A DNA stretch of 64,000 bases, taken from assembly GCA_001584585.1 (NCBI GenBank), contig LSYV01000095.1:102118-166117 (forward strand), read 5' to 3'. Position 1 is the first letter of the stretch. Each line of letters begins with the position of its first letter. The notes beneath the pieces were generated by a model. It was not told the origin of the DNA and made no database searches. It was given only the letters and a program-made list of their open reading frames with translations. The DNA comes from Gonium pectorale (Eukaryota > Chlorophyta > Chlorophyceae > Chlamydomonadales > Volvocaceae). Of this stretch, positions 24,501 to 35,903 are shown one piece after another. The position numbers were made by a program, and so were the translations under genes.

Positions 24501-27500
24501 AGGTGCCTTCGGGGCGCGGCGGGCGCTAACGGGTACCGCGCAGTGGATCGGGGATGGCTGCGTTGGAACGCAGCGGGCATTCGAGGGGGCGCAGGTCTGT
24601 TACGCCGCACGGCTCCGTCCAGGACTTTTGGCCGTCTGCGGCCCAAAGCGAAATTACTGCTCAAAACAACGCCCCGCCCCCGGTGCCGTGTGTGCGCCGT
24701 CTGGGTGTCGCCGCGCGCTAAACGTAGCAAAGGATCAGAGTCACCCACGACAGGCGTTCCTGTTGGTTGGTTGTTATCTTGTTAACACCGCAGGCGCACG
24801 AGGCTGACGGTACTGCCGCCAACGCCGCTGCCGACGACGACTCGTCGTCCGACGCGTCCTCGGTCTACCAGCCCAACAACGACGACGACGGCGAGGTGCA
24901 GGAGCGTGCCACGCTGCCGCCCGCTCTAGCCGCCGCTGCGGCGGCGGCCGTCGCCGCAGCGACGGCCGCGGCATCCGGCAAGCCGCAGGCCGCAGATGCG
25001 GCCGCGGCAGCGAACGGCGATGCGCACGCCAACGGCACGGCCGGCGTGGCCGCCGCCGCGACGGACGGCGGCGCCGCAACGGCGGAGGCTGGGCGGCCGC
25101 GGATGCAGAGCGGCCTCAGCAGCTCCTACCTGGTAAGTACGTTGTGGCCAGGCCGCTTCTGAGGGTCACCACATGAGCTGACAGCTCTTGAACGGCGTCG
25201 TGCAGTCCAGCGCCCTGCCATGGGTGTCATCCCGGCCCATTCCACTTCCTGTTGTTTGCGTTTTCAATTGCCTTGGCCAAGACGTGTAATCTTACCCCCG
25301 AACCACCCACCATTCCAGGTGCACTCTGCCGTGGCCGCGGTGCCCATGTGGGGCTACCCCTTCGCGCCGCTCTCCAGCAGCTCGCTCCAGAACTCCAAGC
25401 GCGCCCGGCGCCACCGCGCGCTGCTGCAGCACCTGGCGGCCGCCGGCGCCGCCGCCGCAGCTCCGCGGCCCGCGCTGGCGGCCGCGCTGCGGCCGCTGGC
25501 GGCGCCAGGGGAGGAGGGCGCCGCCGCCCTGGCGGGCCCCGCCCTGTCCAGCCGCACGCAGTATCGGTTGGACAGCGAGGCGTTCTGGGCTTCGCTGCAG
25601 CCCGGGCGTAGCCTCTGGCAGGAGCTGACGGGACCCGCGGACCCGCTGCTGCTGCGCGGCTGCTGCGTGCGGCCGGACGCCGCGGCCGCGGGCCGCGGCG
25701 ACCCCACCACCATCACTGTGGTGCTGAGCGCGGTCAACAGGTGCGGGGGGTGCGACTCGCGTGTCGCGCTCGGCCACGAGTCCCGCAAGGCACAGGCACC
25801 TGCGCGGCCGTGCTCGGCGTGAGCAGAATTGCACGCAGTTCGCGTTTTGGCATTGCCCGTTGTTTTTTATATGAATCTGCATCCTTCGCCGCCCGCCCGC
25901 CCACGATCAGGCTGCCGGTGGAGCTGGGCGATGCGGTGCTGACGCTCAAGGCCAGCGGGCACCTGCTGCCCACCGCCCGCCGGGCGGCCACCTGGGAGCT
26001 GCCCCGCCTGGCGCCGCACGACCGCGCGGCCACGTCCTTCAAGGTGAGGCTTGCACGCATCGGCGATCGCCACACAGCGCGTGCGGCAGGGCGTGGCAGG
26101 GCGCGGCAGGGCGTGGCAGGGCGCGGCAGGGCGTGGCAGGGCGCGGCAGGGCGTGGCAGGGCGCGGCAGGGCTGCTCTGGCACCACACGAGAATCAGTCT
26201 GGACGCCCCGGGTGCTGACGTTGACTAGTCTTTAAAACAGCGAGCCCCACCCCAGGGCCTTAAGTCGGTTGGTAGCTTCTCGGCTTCCCCAGCTACAAGT
26301 GGCACCACATGGGGTGGAGTTTGGCCGCTCCAGGTGCCGCCTGCGTTTGAAACGTTTCCAACAAATGAGCCATACACCAGGACCCCAAAACCGATCAACA
26401 GCTTATCAGCTCCCCTGGGTGAAATGCGACCTCGTACGGGACGCCTCGCCTGTGTTACTGAAGTACCGATGCGTGCATGCCCCCTCTGTTGCCCTGCTGC
26501 CCGCAGTTCAAGGTGCTGGGCTACGGCGACCTGCAGCTGCAGGCGCGGCTGCAACTGTGCCAGGGCCCCGCGCGCGTCGACACGGCGCCGCTGCAGCTCA
26601 ACTGCGCGCCGCTGGAGCTGCCGGTGGCCGTGCTGCTGCGCCCGCCGCCCGTGCCGCAGACCGCGGCCGAGTTCTTCCGGACGTGGGGCACGCTGCCCTC
26701 GCGCGCCGAGCTGTCAGGTGCGTTGGCCGTTGGGTCGGGGCGGGCGTGCGCCTTGAACGGCGTCGGTCCACGTGGACGAGGAGCTTCGAACCGGTGACTT
26801 TGTATGTCGTCCCCAGTCCATGTGCCTCGCTGTGCATTCTCATCTGGGCGCGCATCGCGCTGCAGGGCGCTCCTACCGTCTACAGCCCTCACTCGCTCGT
26901 AGCCACTGGCTGGGCGTCAACCGCCTTCTCCCCACCTTGCCGCGCCCTGAGCCTCCCCGCCCTGCGCCCCCCCCCGGGCTTTGACGGCATGCGCCTCAGG
27001 CCTCTCTAGTGAGAACCCCTGGTTTTTTAATTTCCCAGTGACCCCGGGCTTTGACGGACGCGGCATGTAACCCGTCACCTGTAACCCTGCCAGGCGTCTG
27101 CACGTGGCCGGGCCCCGAGGGCGGAGCCCTGCTGGTGTCGGCGCTGCTGCGGCAGCCGCTGGGCTGCGCGTCGCTGAGCCACGTCCCCGCGGTGGCGGGC
27201 TTCCAGGCCGCCTTCTCCGCCGTCACGGCCCTGGACGACAGCCTGGCGCTGGTGCTGACCACGCAGCTCATGCCGCCGGTGGTCCCGGGCGGCAGCAGCG
27301 AGAGCTACTTCAGCATCGCCGTCAGGTGGGCAGGCGGTGGGGTGAGAAAGTGGGAGGTGGGGTGTCGGTGTGGATGTGGAGGTTGAGGAGTGGGGCGGGA
27401 GGATGCGTTGGGCCTGGGTCCGAACGGGAAGCTGTGCAGAGGGGCTCAGGGCTCCCAAAGAGGCTTTTCACCATGATCTGTCCCCTAAACCGGCATCTTT

Positions 27501-28099
27501 CAGAACCTGGACGTGGTCCGCCATGGTCTCAACCGGCATCTGTCGGAACCTGGACGTGCTGCAACCGGTGGCCTTACCGATGTCCCTCGACAGACTTACG
27601 CCGCCTAGTCCCCAAGCAAGCTGTCCTTGGCGCAAGTACCCGAGCCCTCATCCCCGCCTCATGGTCCATGTCCCTCCGCCTCATGGTCCCTCCGCCCCAC
27701 CGCAGGTCCTCCTCCCCGGACCTCATCCTCAGCTTGCAGGCCGGCGCCGCCTCATGGCTGTCCAGCGTCAGCACCGGGGCCGCCAGCCTCGGCAGCAGCG
27801 GCCGCACCGCACACCCCTCGCCCGCCGCCAAGCCGCCGCTCCACCCCCGCGTGGCGGCGCTTCTGCAGGCCTACGCCGCCAGTGCTGCCCAGCTGGCGGT
27901 CAGCGGCGGCGCCGGCGCGGGGCTGACGTCCTTCAGCTCGTTCGGCCTGCCGGCGGACGGAGCTGCAGGCGGCGGCGCCGGCGCCGGGTTGGGCGGTCCC
28001 ACGGGTCGCTCGCCCGGCGGCCGGGAGGCCAGCGGCGCGTGGCTCAAGAACGCGGCACTGGCGGAGTGGCAGCGCCTCAACAGCTTGCCGGTGGTGTGA
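18519..28099 (+). CDS. TPLATE: TPLATE, TSET/TPLATE endocytic adaptor complex subunit
   Basis: Model: join(18519..18641, 18714..18827, 18910..19006, 19161..19289, 19471..20159, 20609..20975, 21380..21749, 22038..22710, 23041..23265, 23493..23579, 23847..24012, 24381..24502, 24794..25132, 25319..25740, 25911..26043, 26507..26717, 27094..27325, 27706..28099), about 1,630 residues. All junctions are phase-consistent; only 20975/21380 is doubtful. Recognition by regional match to plant TPLATE: N-terminal helical repeats with RLWDCVRSDVNNTDPEVVAA and FLSCLPATELASRLV; a central helical solenoid; an appendage-like beta region (VVLSAVNRLPVELGDAVLTL); the platform motif AEFFRTWGTLPSRAELSG; and the conserved end WLKNAALAEWQRLNSLP. 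Plant TPLATE is about 1,180 residues, so this one is longer, mostly through Ala/Gly/Ser-rich inserts in exons 6, 7 and 13. In plants TPLATE is a membrane-recruited scaffold for clathrin-mediated endocytosis at the plasma membrane. The long acidic/KE-rich plant tail is not present. The N gap at 24116 falls in an intron. Confidence 0.88.
22964..22995 (+). repeat. Intronic short repeat, diverged copy (TPLATE intron 8)
   Basis: The sequence ATGCGCCTCAGCCTGTCTAG followed by TATGAAC lies 45 bases before the intron's acceptor. It is a diverged version of a 28-base block shared by another TPLATE intron and a phosphatase intron. Confidence 0.55.
24031..24232. repeat. Low-complexity intron segment with ambiguous bases and short gap
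   Basis: A run of G with scattered N (24043, 24045, 24049, 24051) is followed by GAC/GGA-rich repeats, a 20-base N run (24116-24135), and more of the same repeat. It lies wholly in TPLATE intron 11 (24013-24380). The true length is unknown; this is probably a collapsed microsatellite. Confidence 0.85.
26082..26172 (+). repeat. 20-bp minisatellite in TPLATE intron 15
   Basis: The pair of half-units GGCAGGGCGT and GGCAGGGCGC alternates about four and a half times. It starts 38 bases after the donor of the intron 26044-26506. Confidence 0.9.
26989..27022 (+). repeat. Intronic short repeat, copy in TPLATE intron 16
   Basis: A 28-base block starting ATGCGCCTCAGGCC and ending CTAGTGAGAAC is identical to the block at 32224-32251 in the trehalose-phosphate-phosphatase gene. 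A related copy is at 22964. The word GGGCTTTGACGG occurs on both sides of this copy (near 26976 and 27046). Confidence 0.7.
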
Positions 28100-30103
28100 G
28101 AGGCGAGATGTGGGGTGTCTCTGGTGTCTGATGTCGCGAGGGGCCGTGGCGGATAATGGTGGTGCTGGACCAGGCAGGATGGCTTGAGGGCGCGGCCGTC
28201 CCTTGCTAGTTTACAAAGCACACTGCCCGCGAGCTGCGACTGCGCAAGCGGGTGGGCTAGGATGTATGTGGGTAGCCGTCGGGTGTGTCGAGATGGTAGA
28301 CTTTGGGATTATGAGGGCCCTCGACTGTGCAAGGGCTGTGAAGTCAAAAGTGAGTTACGGGCGGCAGCTCATTGGAGCGCGCGGCGTGCGGGGCTGGGTA
28401 AGCTAGACACGACTACTGTCCTAGAGCGTGTGGTTACGGGTATGGGTGCCTGGTTGGAAGGTTCCTCGTGCCATGTGGGTACGTTGTCTCCACGCATCGT
28501 GGCCAAGAACTAGGCGCACAGTCCCTCTTGTCGTTTCCGGTATGCACTCCTGAATTGCAAACTCATGCGGGCTTGTGTCGGGCTCCTTCGCCGCCTGCTC
28601 CGCCGCAGTCTGCCTTGGGCATGGCTACCCGTCTACAGTCGCTATGTACGAAAGGCATCCCTGCTCCCATGCGTTTTAGGCAAGAACTCAGCTGCTAGAG
28701 CCATGCGCACCGAGGATCACTGCAGCTTCATCTTGTGCAGTCGTAACCCAAGGCTTTACGCAACAGGGTAGAATGCCTGACCTCGGCATTATTGTACGTT
28801 CTAGGCGCCCAGTCAGTGGCCTTTGAAAAGTGCACGCCAACACGCTGGCCGACGCGGCCCACGCTGGCGGGCCTGGCAACGCGTAGCCCAGCAGCCTACC
28901 GCAGCAGCCAGCGCACCAGATGCCAGCCGTGCAGTTCGCACACCCCCGGACCTCATTGGTCATTGCTCCCCACCTCCTGCCCAACCGCCACCCACCGCCT
29001 GCAGCCGCGCAGCCCGCTCGTGGCCCGCTGCAGCAGCTGCATGCGATGTATAGTCTGCATTTACTGCCCCTACATATGATGCATTTGGTGCAGCTGCTGC
29101 AGCGCTGTGACTGGTGCAGCTTGATGAACCTGCTGCTCCGCCGCACCCAGGACGCCCAGCGGCCTTGCGCCAGGGATGGCAACCCGGATCGGACTGGTGG
29201 CTCCGGCACGCGTGACGCCCCGAAGCCCGCCCGCCTCCCGGGCCAGCAAGTTGCCTTTTGGTACAGATAGGGGTTACAGGCTCCCCATATACGGGCTGCA
29301 GGAGCGGCAGGAGGCTGCAGGCCACATGTAGGCCTGCAGGCTGCACGCCACAGGCCATAGACCCCGCTGCAGGCCACGTGAGCCGATTGGCTCCGACCCG
29401 CCATAGCAGAGTGGGTAAAACACCCACGCTGCTGTTGTGCAACCGCCGCCGGCTGGGGCTGCGGCCAGATCGGCTGCTGCGGTGGTTGTTAAGGTGGCGG
29501 CTGCTGGTGCTCTTCGTGCGCCAAGATTGGCAGTGGTGGAGCCTCCGCACCGCGACTTCCGCGGCCGCCGGCGCCCCGAAAGCACCATTGTCGCCGGGAG
29601 CTGAGATGGGCTGCAAGGGGCGCACATATTGGCGTGGGTTGGGGCAGATGCGAGAACATGCGCACGAAGGGGAAAAAGCACAGCTGGTCAGGCACTGTTG
29701 ATTGCAGGGGCGGAACGAGTGAGGACGCACTTGCATCAACAAGCGCCCGGTCGCAACGCAATAGTCACGCGCATCGTATGGCGTCTGGCGTGGGGCTTTG
29801 GGCTGTTCCGACCTCTGCAACCTACACCAGATTGGGCACCGAAAGCAACCAACTCCGACTCCCTTGCTGCCTTACGAAGATAGTCAAGATACGGACCGGG
29901 AGGTGCAACGGTAAAATCGGTTCGCGAGTCCGTTAACACGCCTTTGTGGGTGCACCTCTTGCCCTTGATTTTTTGTTCAACCGCTGCCTTCAGGCCTTTA
30001 CTTTGAGACCGTGACCTTGCACAAGCTTGACCCGCCGCGCGACGACAGTATGCCGACGACCTAGCGTTCATAGACGCAGGAGACGCACCAGGAGCGCACA
30101 ACC
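28100..30103. other. 2-kb intergenic region between TPLATE and the phosphatase gene
   Basis: No gene could be supported. The overlapping minus-strand frames at 28688-29820 have no start context, splice signals or family resemblance. A stretch at 29280-29380 repeats the word GCAGGC/GCAGGCCAC several times. TPLATE has no TGTAA in this interval, so its poly(A) site is not identified. Confidence 0.4.
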
Positions 30104-33100
30104 ATGTGGCGGTCTTACAGTGCACAGCCTGGCACGTCACCGAGCGCCTTTCCTAGCGCGCAAAACATTTTTGGGCCCAGCTCGCGCGTGTCTTTCGAGC
30201 TTGGCGATGACGATAACTCTGACGGACCGAACTCAAGAGGGAGAGCATCCAGCTATGGCCGGAATGGCCTGAACGGCGTGCGGAGCAGCGGTAGCGAGCG
30301 GAGCAGCGGCTCGGAGAGCGAAGCGGCCTACGCTGCCTTCTTGCAGAACCATCCCTGCATCCTCTCAAACTTTACCTCGTTCATAGCCGCCTTGGAGGGC
30401 AAGCGCCTAGCGGTGTTCCTCGACTATGACGGTAAGCCGTTACGGTGCTGCGCTGCATCCCGACTGCGCTGGAAGGAAACAGCATGGAATGCGGTTGCAG
30501 GGACGCTCACACCCATCGTGTCTAACCCGGACGAGGCGAAAATGTCAGAAGAGGCAAGTGCAAGCGCAGCTCAAGCGCAACCCGTTTGCTCTGGAATCGC
30601 ATGACCACATCCCTTATGTCGCTGCTCCTTGCTCACGCAGATGCGCGGCGTCGTGCGGGCGGTCGCTCGTGCGTTCCCAACTGCCATTATCAGCGGCCGA
30701 GGACGGGAAAAGGTGGAGGCGTTCGTCCAGCTGAAGGAGCTGTTCTACGCCGGTAGCCACGGGATGGACATTGCGGGGCCGCGGGTGAGACGCGCCGGCG
30801 TGCAGAGCCAACCGGTCAAACCGGCGCCGCCCCCTCCCCACTGCCCAACTCACTACTCGCTGGGCCTGCCACCCGCTGCCCACTCCCCACCCCCCGCAGG
30901 AAGGGGCAAACGGGTGTCACGGCGCCAGCGGCGGGGCCTTTGAGGCGGCCTTCCAGCCCGCTGCGCACTTCCGCCCGCTCATAGACGAAGTGTATGAGCG
31001 GTTGCAAACACGGTGTGTCTCCCGTCGCTGCGGGGCGAGGAGGGCCGTACTTAGGCGTGGCTAGGCGAAAGTTACGCTACTGGGAGCGACTGGCGGTGCT
31101 TGCGCTCCCCTAGCCTGGCCGTGGCTGCTCAGCCAGGGCGAGTCCCGCCGCCCGCAAACCTGCACTCAACGGCTTACCTAAAGAGGTGTGCTGCACCAGC
31201 CCACACAGCCAGGCTGCGGTCATGGCTGCCAAAGCCGTGCCCAGGCCCTCGCGTGCGCCTCCCTGCGCCGCGTTGGCAGGCGGCGCTCTTCTTGGTCGAA
31301 GGAGCAGGTTCACCTGCGGAGTGCGCCCCCAACGCCCTCATTTGCTATCTCTGCTCAATGTGCAGCACCACCGCATCGTTCGTCCCGTCTGTGGCACCGC
31401 CAAGCGCCGGTCCCGTGGCGCCCCGCTTCCGCCCACCCCGTACCCCCGTGCCGACCCGTAAGCGCCCCGCTGCAACCTGGCGTTGCCCTGCGCTGCCCTG
31501 ATCCACAGGCTCAAGGACGTGCCGGGCTCCAGCGTGGAGCACAATAACTTCTGCGTGTCGGCGCACTTCCGGAACTGCCCCGGGGAGGCGTGGCAGGACG
31601 TGATCGCCACGGTGGAGGAGATTGTGGGGCAGCACAGCGACCTGCGCATGACGCGCGGGCGAAAGGTCGTGGAGGTCCGGCCCAAGGTGCGCGGAGGCAC
31701 GGCGGGAGGCACGCGGGTGGTTGAGGCACAAGGGAACATGCCCCCTTGCAGCCTTGAGAAGGGGGGAAAGAGGTGTGGGGGCAACGGAGTGGGCGATGCG
31801 CGACGCAGGAAGGGTGTTGGAGAATTCCGCTAGGCATGTCGCCTGGCCCGGAATTCTCCAACAAAGGGTGAGATGGCGATGTGCCGGTGGTGGACGGGCC
31901 AGGCGACGGGGGAAAGGGCTGGCAGTCGTAGGAGCTGGGAAGGGACGGGCATCCAGTTGGGCGGCTGCGCAAGCCATGGCTTTACACCAGGTACAGGGTT
32001 GCTTGCCCTCGATCCGGCCACCCTCACGGAACTGGAGGGAGCAGCTGCGCTGCCTGGGCTCACCTGGTGCGCAGTCCAGTCTCCGCCCTAAAACCAGATC
32101 CCCCCCGCACCCACACCTGCCTCCTGCCTGCCCACCCACCCATCCGCCCGCTTTCCCGGGCCCGTCCCGCGCACATGCGCCTGCGAGTCTTTCGTCGCTT
32201 CGCCTTCGACGGTTCGAGATGGTATGCGCCTCAGGCCTCTCTAGTGAGAACGCCTTCCAACCCCTCCCCCCCCCCGGCGGGAGCCTTCATGAGAAAGCCA
32301 GTGCGTTCCCGTCAACCGTTTGCTCCTTTACCCCTCCCACTCTCCGGCCCCGCCGGCTCACAGGTGGACTGGCACAAGGGCACCGCGCTGGTCCACTTGG
32401 TGGACGCGCTGGGGCTCAGCCAGCAGCCCGACGTGGTGGCCATCTACGTGGGGGACGACCACACGGACGAGGACGCGTTCCGGACGCTGGAGGAGACGCG
32501 GCAGGGTGGGTGGGTGGGCGGGCGGGCGGGCGGAGGGGGCGGCCTCCATGTGCTGGAGGCGGGTGGGGGTCGTCGGAAAGGTCCGACACCGCTGAGGGAT
32601 GGAGTGGGAAGCCTTGCGTGATTCCAGGAATAGCGGGGCGGGGGGTCGAGGGCCAGCAGCCTTGGCGATCGCTAGGGACGAGCCGGGTGCGATGAACAGT
32701 GCGGGGAGGGCGAGCCGGGTGCGAGCGGCAGTCCGCCATGAGGTCTGGCGGCTCGCGGGCGGCGCCACCCGGACGTGGGCAGATCAGCCGGGGAGGGAGG
32801 GAGGGGGCACGGATGCAGCGGGTTCGCCGGCGGGCTGGGTCAGGGCCGGCTATCGACCTACCTCCTGCGGGTCGCACGGACACGAACCGCACGGGTGCCA
32901 GCGGAGCCCAGTGCCCATGACGCGACCACCCGATGCTGATGTTGAGTGTCGCTATGGGGCGGCCGTGCCTCGTTAAAAATTGCTGAGCGTTGGCCCAGAC
33001 TTCTAGAAGCCCAGCTGAAGAAACCCCGCCAGAATGTGCGGAGGAGCTGTGGAGCTGTCGCGGTGGTGGGACGAAGCGACCCGGTTTTGCTGTGGGCGTT

Positions 33101-33447
33101 CGCGCTGCGAGGTCAATCATCCTGACCGTCGCCCGTCACTCAGGACACCCTCACCTCGCGTCCGCCTGATCCCGCCCCCGTCCCCCGCCCCGCCCCCATG
33201 CCCCGCCCCCGCCGCAGGCTTTGGCATTCTGGTGAGCACACGCGCCAAGCCCACGCGGGCGCGCTACACGGTCCGCGACCCGGCCTGCGTGCAGGCCTTC
33301 CTGGCCGGCATCGTGGAGTGGTCCAAGTCGGGCAGCAACGGCTGGCATGCCAACCCCAGCTGCAACGGGTGGAGCATGGCGGGGCCGGGGGCGGGGGCCG
33401 GCGCGGGGCCAGGGGCCGAGGCGCGACCGCCGGGCGTGGAGCAATGA
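30104..33447 (+). CDS. TPP: Trehalose-6-phosphate phosphatase
   Basis: Model: join(30104..30431, 30501..30553, 30641..30784, 30900..31012, 31509..31686, 32364..32505, 33218..33447), 395 residues. The enzyme removes phosphate from trehalose-6-phosphate, the last step of trehalose synthesis, and so also controls the sugar signal T6P. It is a HAD-family phosphatase. Motif I is DYDGTLTPI (nucleophile D107, acid/base D109), motif II is the serine of IISGRG (S145), the lysine of WHKG is K277, and motif III is GDDHTDED (302-309). The family signatures [21 protein letters not shown] and RKVVEVRP are all present. The first ~85 residues are Ser/Gly-rich, as in plant TPPs; there is no synthase (TPS) domain. 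The second intron (30554-30640) appears to use a GC donor (GCAAGT). The C-terminus after FLAGIVEW is a short low-complexity tail. Function confidence is high. Confidence 0.95.
31815..31863. repeat. Perfect 15-bp inverted repeat in TPP intron 5
   Basis: TGTTGGAGAATTCCG (31815-31829) and its exact reverse complement (31849-31863) flank a 19-base spacer. It could form a hairpin in the intron RNA or be the remnant of a small inverted-repeat element. Confidence 0.9.
32224..32252 (+). repeat. Intronic short repeat, copy in TPP intron 5
   Basis: The 28-base block is identical to that in TPLATE intron 16 (26989). It lies about 110 bases before the exon 6 acceptor. Confidence 0.7.
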
Positions 33448-33938
33448 CGCCGGCAGGGGCGGGTCGCGGCGGTCGCCGGGCGGCGGCGGGAAGGCTGCCG
33501 CCTCGGACGGTGCACGGGCGGGAGGGGAATAAGGACGCGGAGCCCGGGGTGGCGCCGCAGGAGGCGGCGGAGGAGCGGGCGGGGCGTGGATAGCGGGCTA
33601 CTGCGTCAACGACGTGACGAGCGGCGGGCAGAGAGGAGCGCCGGACTCTGGATTCTGCATGCGGACGAGCGGGTGGGGTGAGGCGGTACGCGGTGCGGCG
33701 AGGGCGGGCAGCTGCCGCCACGCCGCCGCCACCCGCTGCCCGCACGCACAGCCGCCCGTGCAAGCGCAACGCCGGGCGTTTCTCTCCAGCCCCTAGGTTG
33801 CGGGCTTCTGGGCTTCCCCCGTGCTGCGCTGTCGCGGGCCGTATTGGCCGGGCGCGTGCGGAAAGGGGCTCTTGCGGCTGTGCGGCCCGTACCTCGCGTA
33901 GGTCGGGGGCCGGGTTGCCTTGTTCACGACCGCGTCAA

Positions 33939-33943
33939 TGTAA
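33939..33943 (+). terminator. TGTAA poly(A) signal of the TPP gene
   Basis: This is the first TGTAA after the TPP stop codon, giving a 3' UTR of about 510 bases. Confidence 0.5.
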
Positions 33944-35582
33944 CATAGGACATGTTCGTATCAATCAACGATTGCTCTGTTTGGCCGGGTTTTTCTTGGG
34001 CATCCCGAATGACATGTGCGAGTTTGCGGGACATGCGCGCCGGTTACGCCAGTACGGCTTTTGTCGTTGTTTGGATCTTTGCAATCTGGTCATGGCCAAC
34101 GGTACTTGGAGCATGGGGGTTGTATACACGAGCGCCGGACTTCATGTGTCGCCTATTTTTGGAGTTGTCTGCTGCTTGTGCCGACTACGTGCGTGCTGCA
34201 GTGGCCGCTGCGCCGCGCCAAGCTAGGTCTATCGCTTGAGGAGGCCCTTGAACATTATGATAAAGCCATGAAGGGTCATGAGTGCTGTGCGGCCGCCCTC
34301 GTGCGCCCTTGCAGACGCCGGTTCACTTCTTGGCCCGATTCATGTCCGCATGTACGGGCATTCATGCTCCCGTGTGGCCCGGGTTTGTATCTGTAACTTC
34401 TCTTGAAGGCAGGTCGCGCCCGGGCCGCGCTGTAACGTGGGAATATGCTCCGTTTCATACTTACCTCTCCCTGAGGGAAAAAAAGAAACCTGAACAGAAA
34501 GTGGGAGTCGAGGGCTCGCTCCGGACTACCGTAGCCCTGCCTACTGCGTCACTTGGCTGCCCGTCTGTTCGTCTCTCTCGCCCGCCATGCCCTGTACTCG
34601 GCGCCCTGCTGGAAACATCGCACCCCCGCGTGTGTATGACCGTGAGGCTGCCTTCCCTGTTTCCGGTTCCTTTTTTGCCAGTGCATCGCGGGTTCGCGGC
34701 GAATCCAAGGGGCAAGGGCATTACCTGGCCTTAAGCGCCAGCGGTTCGGACTGGGCAGGTCGTGCACTGCGAGCACAGTTGCATGTGACACCTAAAGTAG
34801 CGGTGATTCAGAAGTAGGGCACAGCCACCTGCACAATGTGCATGAAGGGGAGTGCGTGTGGCCCAGGGATGTGGCTTGAAGAAGTGGAATAGGACAGATG
34901 CGCCGAGGGTCGGTCCGCCCAGCAGGCTCACGGGATTGGGCACGCCGGGTACGTGTTGGTGTACAGGCACCAACCGTTACCGCGTGCTTTTGTCAGATAG
35001 GACATGTATAATTGATTTGTCATACAGTTGTCAGCATTTGAAGGCGGTGCTTGCGCGGCCACAATCTCGTGTGTGTATTCTAGCGACCATCAGCGTACTA
35101 GCTGCTCCCACATCAAAGCGCCAACCAAGCCTTTTCTTGCTGTCTTATCTGAGCACCTCGTTATTGCCTCTCACGACTCGGCTCCAACCTCTGGTCTCGA
35201 CACCAGCGGTGCCCACATCATGGGTAAGGGGCAGCACTGCGCGCGCACTGCAGCAGATGGGGGGGAACTTCTAGGGCAGAGGGGGCCTCGTTTGCTGTTG
35301 GCTTCCGAGTCGAACGCCAGGGGGGCGGTTGGTTCTCGACTCGGAGGCCTAGGGCCGTGGCCACTGCGCAATCGGAGACGCCCACACCGCATACTGCGCG
35401 TGCACACGCAACGCCCTTAAGTGCCAAGTGTAGCACCGGGGTGTCGACTGGCCATGTGGCATGGGGTCCGGGGTTCCGGGGGCCCGGCGCCTGCGCGTTC
35501 ATCAGGGCTGGCGGACCTGCCAGTGCCGAACGCCGACTCCGTGCCCCTGAGGTGAACGCGCAACGCACCAGGCAAAGCTCCC
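33944..35582. other. Intergenic region between TPP and the first reductase
   Basis: No gene is supported. The region holds one copy of the dispersed mobile-element family (34480-34675) and is otherwise unremarkable. The start of the next gene may extend back to 35583. Confidence 0.4.
34480..34675 (+). mobile_element. Short dispersed element, copy after TPP
   Basis: A forward block (34580-34675; words CCCTGCTGGAAACATCGC, GTGTGTATGACCG, AGGCTGCCTTCCCTGTTTC) matches blocks at 53181, 54839, 55965 and, reversed, 62577. Just before it (34480-34515) lies a reverse-oriented end block (GAAACCTGAACAGAAAG), so the two ends face each other as imperfect inverted repeats. No coding capacity. Confidence 0.55.
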
Positions 35583-35903
35583 ATGCCCGGCGCGTCCATC
35601 CCAACCTTCCTGCGCCACGCCCGTATCAGCTTGATGCCAGATTTAACGCCGTCCACACGTCACGACACGACAGCACAACCCAACGTGCAGAGCCATGACC
35701 CTCCCCCTCCCCCTACTCCTCTCCCGTCCCTCCCGCCACCGCCGCTCCCGCTTCGCCCTCCACCCACAGCCAGCCCCACCGACACCAACGCCGACGCCGG
35801 CGCCACGGCCCCAGCCGCCGCAGACGCGGCCTCATCCGCCCCCGGCCCGCTGCCCCCCTTTGCGCCCGCCTGCGACCCTCTGGCTCGCGTCCCGCTGTAC
35901 CCC

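Noticed and set aside
23786..24748. 320-codon minus-strand frame crossing the short N run
   Set aside because: Translation passes through N bases and a GAC repeat. It is antisense to TPLATE exons 11 and 12.
28688..29820. Two overlapping minus-strand frames (238 and 286 codons) between TPLATE and TPP
   Set aside because: Cys/Arg/Ala-rich, no start context, no splice pattern and no recognisable motif. A TTACA (reverse TGTAA) at 29275 is inside them, not after them.
33952..34239. 95-codon plus-strand frame with a hydrophobic Trp-rich segment
   Set aside because: It lies just after the TPP poly(A) signal, has no homologue I recognise, and no splice or promoter context. Probably chance.
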